Assembly: GCA_963573385.1 (NCBI GenBank)
Contig: CAUYLG010050914.1
Coordinates: 1-64,000 of the forward strand
Length of the DNA: 64,000 nucleotides
Source of the DNA: Cacajao melanocephalus
Lineage: Eukaryota > Chordata > Mammalia > Primates > Pitheciidae
Reading direction: 5' to 3'
Shown: piece after piece, positions 56,885-64,000 of the stretch
How positions within the stretch are numbered: position 1 is the stretch's first letter
Layout of the letters: every line of letters begins with the position of its first letter
Translations under genes and position numbers: made by a program
Notes under the pieces: model-generated
The model's database searches: none
The model's input: only the letters and a program-made list of their open reading frames with translations
Told to the model about the DNA's origin: nothing

Positions 56885-57020
56885 CAGTTCAGTGCCCTTG
56901 TTTAGCAGAAGAGGAAATGGAGGCCTAGAAAGGGAGAGGGAAGTAGTTTTGTGAGAACAAGGGACAGTGATTAGCCTTCAACCCATGTTCCTTAGCGGTG
57001 AGCCCACTGCTTCTTTTAAT
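56885..57020 (-). mobile_element. MIR SINE
   Basis: TTTAGCAGAAGAGGAAATGGAGGCCTAGAAAGGGAG ... CAACCCATGTTCCTTAGC ... GTGAGCCCACTGCTTC matches reversed MIR. Confidence 0.7.
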
Positions 57021-57189
57021 TGATTAGTTAATGCAACACTTCCTGAATACCCACCATCTTTTTTGCACATTTGAGTATGGGCTTGTCTAGAGTTAGAAAT
57101 TTCTGAATGATTGGAGTAGGTCCTAGGACAGAGGGAAACTTTCAAAATAAAAATGCTCCAGGCTTGTATTTCTCATTTTCAGGGCATCT

Positions 57190-57330
57190 ACACTTGTACG
57201 CCCTGCCTACCACCTCAAAACTCAACATCCCCAAATCAGACTCATGATCCTGACCGTCAAACTTTGTGTGCTTCCTCATTTTCTATTTCTGTTAAAGGAA
57301 CCAAGACATTTCCAGGTATCCAGTCTAAAA
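57190..57330 (+). mobile_element. L2 LINE fragment
   Basis: CACCTCAAAACTCAACATCCCCAAATCAGACTCATGATCC and TTCTATTTCTGTTAAAGGAACC follow the L2 internal region ('ctcaaactcaacatgtccaaaactgaactc ... tctcagttaatggcacc'). Confidence 0.65.
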
Positions 57331-58053
57331 CTCTCAAGAGGTGGCACGTAGAACATGACACTGGACACTCATTGAGTAATGAATGAAAACGGATGGTGGT
57401 TCTAAGAATGTTGATGTTGGATGTGGTTGGGGAGTCAGTGTGGCCACAGGAGGAAAGAAGATGGAGGTCTGGAAGGGAGATGTTTCTCCTCACAGGTCTT
57501 ACAGAGGAAGGTCACCACGTGTCACACAGGGCCGCAGGGGTAGCACCAGGTTTGGGCCAGGTGGCAGAAGCTGGAGCAAGGGGAAAACCTGACCCATAGC
57601 CCTGGGGGTTTCCATGGAGAAGGCAAGGCAGGGAAACATAAACAAAATTGGTGAGTATGAATAATTCTGGTGGGCTTTGGGTTATAATGGCAGTCTCTGG
57701 TTGCCTAGTACCTGGGCCTGGGATGATTTAGGACAGAAGAAACATTCACTTGGTGTGTGAGCCTTAGACAGAAAGGCGTTTGGGGTTATAGACTCAGGAT
57801 TGGTCGATTTGCCTATGAAAGCCTCCTGGGGGCTGAGCATTTTGTTATCTCTAAGTATTGGCTAGTCCTGGGAGGGACAGTCTTCCAGCCAGTAAACATT
57901 TTATGGTCTTAAAACACTATAGAAAGCGAGAAAAAAAGTCTCACAACCAATACGATGCTTCCCCCTCTTTTCCCTTATTCCCCACACCCTGGAATTAGGT
58001 ACTCTTATCTTTTCTGCTTTAACACTCTCTGGTGCTGACAGTCCCTTCGAGAA
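57331..58053. other. Unique non-coding sequence
   Basis: Nothing recognised; no gene is supported. Confidence 0.4.
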
Positions 58054-58106
58054 CTCCCCTCCATCCCTCCATCCCTCCATCCCTCCATCCCTCCATCCCT
58101 CCATCG
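58054..58106 (+). repeat. (CCATCCCT)n microsatellite
   Basis: Six uniform CCATCCCT units. Their uniformity suggests length polymorphism. Confidence 0.95.
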
Positions 58107-59480
58107 TTAATGATTGTATCCAAAAGAGGTAGATCTGGCCGGATGGAGACGGCTTGAGTTGCATTAGTTCTAACCCGGCTCTTTAAGATGTTATATCTCA
58201 TCTTCCCTGTGATGGCCTCTCTGCTCTCAGGTAATTTTCTCCCTTCAGTGTTTCTTGGCCATCTTCAAGAATCCAGTGACAGGCGCCCCCTGAAAGTTCT
58301 GGGTATTTAGCATCCGCTACACGCTGACCCTGCTGATGGCCCTTCCAGATTTCTCTCTTGCACTTCGCTTCTCAAACAGCACTTATTGCTAGGGACACCA
58401 CCTCGAGGGGCTTCTGCTATGGCACCCAGCTATTCAATCATGATCTCTACTCAGAAGCTCAGTTTATACTCTCACTGCTTATCCAAATCCCTTAAGCAGA
58501 AATTAATAACCTCATCCCCTGCACCCCCATGGTGCTATTGGTTTGTGAGGATTCAATGTATCTTATATTTTGTGATAATTTTATTGGAATGTGGCAAAGG
58601 CAATGTGATATGGGCTGGGCAGATGGCCCCATTCGTCTGTGATCCTATTGCCCCTTCTATTCTGGGGGCCGATTGTCTACCCTGGTGCCGGAAGCCTGAA
58701 TCCGGATCCAAATGGGCCGTGGTCCTTTCTCGTTCTCTTTAGGAGCTCATCTGACCCTTTTTCCCATGCACAGGGTCAAAGTGATGCTTCAAGCCGCTCT
58801 AGGACTCACACGCCGACGGGGCTATGCTGGGGCCCTGTGGCTGCAGTCTGAAAGAGCATTGTAGTGAGTGTATCTCTCACTGGGAGGCATGGCAGTTCTT
58901 TCTTACGTCTGCAGGAGATTGAGCTGCAGGAATGGTGTCGATATGCTGACCACACACGGCTCTCGCCTATATCCCACTGAGGATGAGTTTGGGGCTCTGG
59001 TCTGCCGCAGGTCCATCCTTGGGGCTGAGACTCATGCACAGACTCTTGCCCAAGTATGTTCTGCCTGCAGTGCCATCTCCAGGCTACAGCACCCTAAGGT
59101 GATGGCGATAGTGTCAGGGGTCTTTTACATTGCACACCCCTGCTCTGGCATCTGAGGTGGTCCCTCATCCCCTCTGTGCCATGTATCAAGCAGTCCTCTA
59201 GAATGATGCTGAGACTGAGCTTCTTAATGCTACTGACTCTTTTGATGATCTCTCTTGGCCCATTGATGTGCCGATACCATGCTCTGCCTGTTCCATTCAA
59301 GCCATGCCTAATGAGTGATGGATGCTCCTTGAGTGACAGGGACCTCTTTTATCACCCTGCCCATGACCCCTTGTCCATCTTCCCCCCAGGTGGCAAGATA
59401 GGAAGGCAGGTGTACAGTAAACATGCTCAAAGACATCAAGAGATCGCATACTAGAAACTTAGAAATCATGGTTCCAAAGT
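58107..59480. other. Unique sequence with retained CpG, no gene assigned
   Basis: Repeat-free. Within 58660-58830 CpG is denser than elsewhere in the window (GCCGATTG, TGCCGGAAG, ATCCGGATCC, GCCGTGG, AGCCGCTC, ACACGCCGACGGGG). Two acceptor-like sites precede short open frames: CCCTTTTTCCCATGCACAG before 58780 (29 codons, VKVMLQAALG... to TAG) and TTTCTTACGTCTGCAG before about 58916. Neither continues as a recognised protein. Could be a decayed retrocopy, a non-coding RNA exon or chance. Confidence 0.3.
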
Positions 59481-59820
59481 TCAAGAGAAGATGTAGAGGA
59501 GTTGTGTTGTTTTGCATTTATGCTTAAAATTCTGAGTGGTAAATCTAAAGAGACCAGAAGATAAACTAACATTTACATTTTCCCACACACTCAAGGTAGA
59601 CTTGCATTTGCGACCATCATCGAGGAAGCACTGTAGCAGCTTTAAGAGGTACTGCAAGCTGGTGTTGAGGGCAGCATGTGGACAATGAGGAGTCACATGC
59701 AATGATGTGATTGGTGTGAAATACACAACTCCAGGGAACAGCAGAAGCAAGAAAGCTCTTATAGTTTCCAGGCAAACAGGCTTCAAGGAGCTACGGTATT
59801 ATAAGTAAATAACGGCATCG
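59481..59820. other. Unassigned sequence
   Basis: Nothing recognised. Confidence 0.35.
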
Positions 59821-59829
59821 CTATCTTTT

Positions 59830-60305
<476 letters not shown>

Positions 60306-60309
60306 TTAT

Positions 60310-60530
60310 TCAAAACCAGGAATCGACAAACTTCAGCCTGTGCTTGCCATAGGCCAAATATGCCATCCCATTCATTTACATATTTTCTGTGGCTGATTCT
60401 GTGCTATAACAACAGAATTAAGTGGTGATGACAGAGACTGTATGGTTTGCAGGGCTGAAAAAAAAACAGTGTTTATTATCCAGCCCTTACAGAAAAAGTA
60501 TGCTGACCTCTGCTCTAAATCTTCATCCAT
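60310..60530 (+). mobile_element. hAT-type DNA transposon relic
   Basis: AATCGACAAACTTCAGCCTGTGC, GGCCAAATATGCC, GGCTGATTCTGTGCTATAACAACAGAATTAAGTGG, ACTGTATGGTTTGCAGGGC and CCTTACAGAAAAAGTATGCTGACCTCTG follow the widespread 'ggcaaactatggcccgtgggccaaat ... tttgccgacccctg' element. Family name not asserted. Confidence 0.75.
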
Positions 60531-60914
60531 AAATCACCACACTTCACATGCATCCATAGATTATTTTTTTAATTTCTTATTTTGGAACAACTTCAAACAC
60601 AATTTTTTTTGGTGCATGTATAGTACTAACAATTCTCATATATTCTACACCCAGAAACCCCTTCCATGTTTTTCCAGATGACCCAATAATGTCCTTTATA
60701 CCAGAAGGATACAGTCTCAGGTCACGAGGACCAGCTCTCATGTCTCTCTAGAATCCTTCAATCTGGAACAATCTCTCAGGCCCTCCTTGACTTTCATGAC
60801 CCTGACTTTTATTTTTAGCTTTTTATTTTCTAATTGTTATAGATTGATAGGGAGTTGCAAGAAGAGTCCAGAGAGTTCCCACATGCACCCTTTGCCCAGT
60901 TGCCCTAATAATCT

Positions 60915-60954
60915 TGTATTAGTCAGGGTTTGCCAGGGAGACTGAACCAATAGG

Positions 60955-60995
<41 letters not shown>

Positions 60996-61309
60996 GAGAG
61001 AGAGATTTATTTTAAGGAATTGGTTCACATGATTATGGAGATTGGCGAATTCAAAATCTACCATGTGTGACGGTCAAGCTGGAGACCCAGGAGAGCCAAC
61101 GTTGCAGATGAAGTCTGAAGGCAGTGTTCTGGAGAATTCCATCTTACGTGGGGAGGCTGGTCTTTTGGTTCTAGTTAGGCCTTCAACTGATTGGAGGAGG
61201 CCCACCACATTATGGAGGGCAATCTGTTTCCTACAAGTTTATCCATTTAAATGTTAATCTTATCCCCAAACAGCCTCCAAGCTGACACATAAAATTGGCT
61301 GTCACACCC
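60915..61309 (+). repeat. Interspersed repeat ('AGTCAGGGTT...GAACCAATAGG' type), in L1M
   Basis: TTAGTCAGGGTTTGCCAGGGAGACTGAACCAATAGGATG, a microsatellite, AGATTTATTTTAAGGAATTGG, GCTGGAGACCCAGGAGAG, GGCCTTCAACTGATTGGAGGAGGCCC and GCTGACACATAAAATTGGCTGTCACA. It is a common mammalian repeat that I do not name. Confidence 0.75.
60956..60992 (+). repeat. (TG)n microsatellite
   Basis: Uninterrupted (TG) of about 18 units followed by (AG)n; the purest dinucleotide repeat in the window and probably polymorphic. Confidence 0.97.
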
Positions 61310-61405
61310 TGCATGGTAACCACATACATAGGTACGGTATAGCATCAACCAGGAAATTGACATTGGATGTATGGATTTTATAGCTCATTTTAAAATTAAG
61401 ATTTC

Positions 61406-62010
61406 TTTATATAGACAGGACTCTACCAAAATAACATTTGCCCAAGGTAGCCCTGCTTTTGGTTTCCAACTTTAACTCCAGGGAACTGTAGAGGTTTGAT
61501 AAAAGCAAGTCCCAGCTGCCCGTGAAGTATGGAAGAAGTGAGAGGGGCGGTTTCCAGGTCCCCACCCTGCTCTGGACAGAGCTGTTGTTCTTTCGTCTTT
61601 GTGGCTGAGTTTCACTTGCAGGAAAAGCCTCATTGCTATAACATTTTGGATTTCTGTGGCTCTTGGACATTTTTAGGGCACACCTGCTTATAGGCTTCTG
61701 GCCAAAATTTTCTCCAGATTTGCTTCTTGTCCCCCCCACCTGGCTCCAAGCACGTCCTTCAGCCTCTTGACTTGGACGCCTGCCCCTGATTTCCCACCAG
61801 GTTTGATCTCTCTCACACATGCTTTTGGCATCACAGGCCTTGGCTACCTTCACTTTCTCCCATTTTCTTCCTCTTCTGACCTCAGGTTCCCCAATACCTC
61901 AGATAAGATCTTGTTTTCCTTCTCTAGCAACAGAGAGCCCCGTTTCCTACTTTTGCTACTGGTCACCCTTCTTGAGAAATGGGCAGTAGGTTGAACACCC
62001 TTTCTTCTTC
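61406..62010. other. Unassigned sequence
   Basis: No repeat recognised with confidence; 61750-61990 may be a decayed L2. A 148-codon minus-strand frame (61853-61407) is unsupported. Confidence 0.35.
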
Positions 62011-62298
62011 TTTTCTTCTTAGACAAAGCCTCCCTCTGTCACCCAGGCTGGAGTGCAGTGGAACAATCTCGGTTCACTGCAACCTCTAGCTCCTGGGTTC
62101 AAATGATTCTCCTGCCTCAGCCTCCCAAGAAGGTGGGAGTACAGGCATGTGCCACCACACTCAGCTAGTGTATTTTTAATAGAGCCAGGGTTTTTCCATG
62201 TTGGCCAGGCCAGTCTCAAACTCCTGACCTCAGGTTATCTGCCCACCTCGGCCTCCCAAAGTGGTGGATTATAGGCATGAGCCACTGCAATTGGTTTG
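62011..62298 (-). mobile_element. Alu SINE with exact target-site duplication
   Basis: Reverse-oriented dimeric Alu. CCCTTTCTTCTTC occurs exactly at 61998-62010 and 62299-62311. Confidence 0.98.
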
Positions 62299-62329
62299 CC
62301 CTTTCTTCTTCATCAAAATTTACTTCTTC

Positions 62330-62540
62330 ATAAAAATTATCTCCGAAACACATCAGATATGATTATACGTCACAAGACCACAATCATAATGGGATATTTT
62401 AATAAACTATTTTCAGTCTTTGATCGAGTAGATAAATGACAAGATTACAGAAGATTTCAATGATTTCTAAATAATTTTGATTTTTTGATAGATATTAAAC
62501 TTTCAAAATCATACTCTTGCTAAATATGTTGTTTTATTTG
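62330..62540 (+). mobile_element. Old L1 ORF2 (endonuclease region) fragment
   Basis: AATGGGATATTTTAATAAACTATTTTCAGTCTTTGATCGAGTAGATAAATGACAAGATTACAGAAG follows the L1 'ggagatttcaacaatcctctctcagtctttgatagaacaagtagac' segment with decay. Confidence 0.55.
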
Positions 62541-63310
62541 CTTTTATCATCTATAGTGCCAAAATTTGCTAACTTCTAGTTTTTACAGCTACCATTCAGT
62601 TTTTTATTAGAACACTGGGTACCTTAAAGCTTGAAAATTACATTTCTAATTATTTAAGGTTTGCGTCAAAATAAAAAACGTTGACCTGCCTAAACAACTG
62701 GAGGCTTTTCGTTTCCTTTTCCTTTCTCTCTTTCTGCTTTTTGTTTCTTTACTTGTTTTATTTCATCAAGTTTGTAGCCACACCTAAAGCAAATTATTTG
62801 GACCATTCTACATGGTTTCAGTGTTCATCACCAGGCTTTTTGAGGTCCCCCATATCCTGACAACTCTTCTATTCTTGATTCCAGTGTTCTGGAGAATGTT
62901 TTAAGAAGTTTTCCAGAAGGAGAACTCAAGTATACTTTCTAAACTTAGAATGTTTAAAAACTGATTTTCTGTTGTCATTATGTATAAAATAATTGGGTCA
63001 CATCCTTTTCCCATAATGCCAGACTATTTTTTCCTTTCTATTTAGAGATTGTTATCAAGTCTCTCCTTTAAAACACTGATTGATTTTTTACAGTGTGGAA
63101 TCCAGTGTGGAACATAATTTAGCTGTTATGTTTCTTCATGAAATTTCTACTTGTTTTGCCTAAAATTGGCAAAGTCCTCTCATATTTTTATTGCACACGT
63201 GAAACATATTTTCTATATTTTCTTTTGTTCCCTACAGTGAATAAGACAGATTCTTCTCTGAGAACTGAGTACTTTGCTTTCCTACGCTACAGAATATTTT
63301 TGAAGGTTTT
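62541..63310. other. AT-rich unassigned sequence
   Basis: Nothing recognised with confidence; no gene. Confidence 0.4.
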
Positions 63311-63314
63311 ATAT

Positions 63315-64000
63315 TTACTCCATGTTCACTTAACAAATAGGTATTGAACAGTACATACCAGGCACTGTTCTAGGCACCTAGGGACATAGTGGTTAATTTA
63401 AAAAGACAAAAATCTTTGCCTTTCATAGAATGTACAACTCAATCTCCCAATGAAGATCGACATTAAACAAAATTAAATAAAGTACACAGAATGTTAAATA
63501 GTGATGAATGCTAAGGAGAAAAAAATGGCAGAAAGAGCAGTAGGCTAAGTGTTGGAGGGGTTGACATTTTAGGTAGAGTGGCCAGAGAAGCAGATGAGGT
63601 TGAATAAAGATACGAAGGAAGTGAGGAAAGAATTCGTCGGCTATCTGGGGAAAGAGATCTGAAAGACAGGCAGCAATTGATAGTGCAAAGGCCCTGAGGC
63701 AGGTACCTGCCTGGCACATTCTAAGAACAGCAAGGATACAACGGGGCTAGAACAGAGTGAGCCAAGGAGAGAGTGTTAGAAAATGAGGTGAGTGACACAC
63801 CAGGGGCAGATCCTATAGGATCCTGAATTCCATGTGAGGACGTCAGGTTTTACTTTGAGTGTGGTGAGAAAGTTGGAGCAGAGATATGACATCGTATTTT
63901 GATAATAGACTTTGCCTAGTGTGCTGATTTTAGTGGGGAAGGGCAGATGCTGAGATACTAGTGAGAAAGCTATTGTCATAATCTAGGAGACATATGGTGG
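63315..64000 (-). mobile_element. L2 LINE relic, runs off the window
   Basis: Very clear reversed L2: AACAAATAGGTATTGAACAG, CCAGGCACTGTTCTAGGCACC, GATTTAAAATGTC-type region (TTGACATTTTAGGTAGAGTGG), CAAAGGCCCTGAGGCAGGTACC, TTCTAAGAACAGCAAGG and CATAATCTAGGAGAC. It continues past the right edge. Confidence 0.92.

Larger units (their letters stand above)
60560..61405 (-). mobile_element. Old L1M 3'UTR fragment, split by another repeat
   Basis: Left part (to about 60912): CCAATAATGTCCTTTATACC, GGATACAGTCTCAGGTCACG, AATCTGGAACAATCTCTCAGG, CTTTCATGACCCTGAC. Right part (61310-61405): AGCATCAACCAGGAAATTGACATTGG. These are reverse-strand L1M 3'UTR phrases. Confidence 0.75.

Noticed and set aside
61407..61853. 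148-codon minus-strand frame
   Set aside because: Compositionally ordinary and without splice context; length is within chance for GC-moderate DNA of this extent.

Overview
This is primate, almost certainly human, nuclear DNA. The evidence is 15 Alu copies (several with intact target-site duplications), L1 copies of several ages, a THE1 LTR, MaLR/MLT1 LTRs and many older mammalian MIR, L2 and hAT-Charlie relics. There is no bacterial, phage, plasmid or organellar signature, no CRISPR array, and no rRNA or tRNA gene that I could see. About half or more of the window is recognisable interspersed repeat, and the rest looks intergenic or intronic. Nearly all reading frames of 60 codons or more are either decayed L1 ORF2 or chance frames. 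Repeat edges are estimated by eye and are usually good to about 5-30 bases; subfamily names are given only where I recognise them.

Layout. 1-5.7 kb: L1 fragment, a CA-type low-complexity tract, an L1 tail, an AT-rich unique block that looks like a conserved non-coding element (3.1-3.5 kb), and a long L2 carrying an unidentified insertion. 6-14.5 kb: a nested stack in which an old plus-strand L1 is split by two LTRs and by a MIR that carries a 46-bp-arm inverted duplication; next to it lies a minus-strand ERVL-like internal region plus LTR. 14.6-19.4 kb: LTRs, Alus, L2 pieces and two 126-bp copies of one segment about 2.27 kb apart. 19.9-20.4 kb: a second candidate conserved element, followed by MaLR LTRs at 20.5 and 23.5 kb. 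24-31 kb: L1-rich, including a young-looking L1 with both ends, a target-site duplication and most of its middle missing, inserted into an older L1. 31.5-38 kb: DNA transposon relics, Alus and a 175-bp tandem duplication about 97% identical. 38-45 kb: mostly unique sequence with a THE1 solo LTR whose 3' edge and flank were duplicated in tandem. 45.4-46.0 kb, minus strand: the best protein-coding candidate, one or two possible terminal coding exons with acceptor, branch-point-like site and polyadenylation signal. 47.6-49.4 kb: AT-rich unique DNA resembling regulatory conserved elements. 50-64 kb: unique sequence mixed with Alu, L2, L1, LTR and hAT relics and a few microsatellites; an L2 copy runs off the right end.

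No multi-gene system can be read here. The most useful leads are the minus-strand exon candidate near 45.5-45.9 kb, the three AT-rich regulatory-looking blocks, and four local duplication structures that show recent rearrangement.
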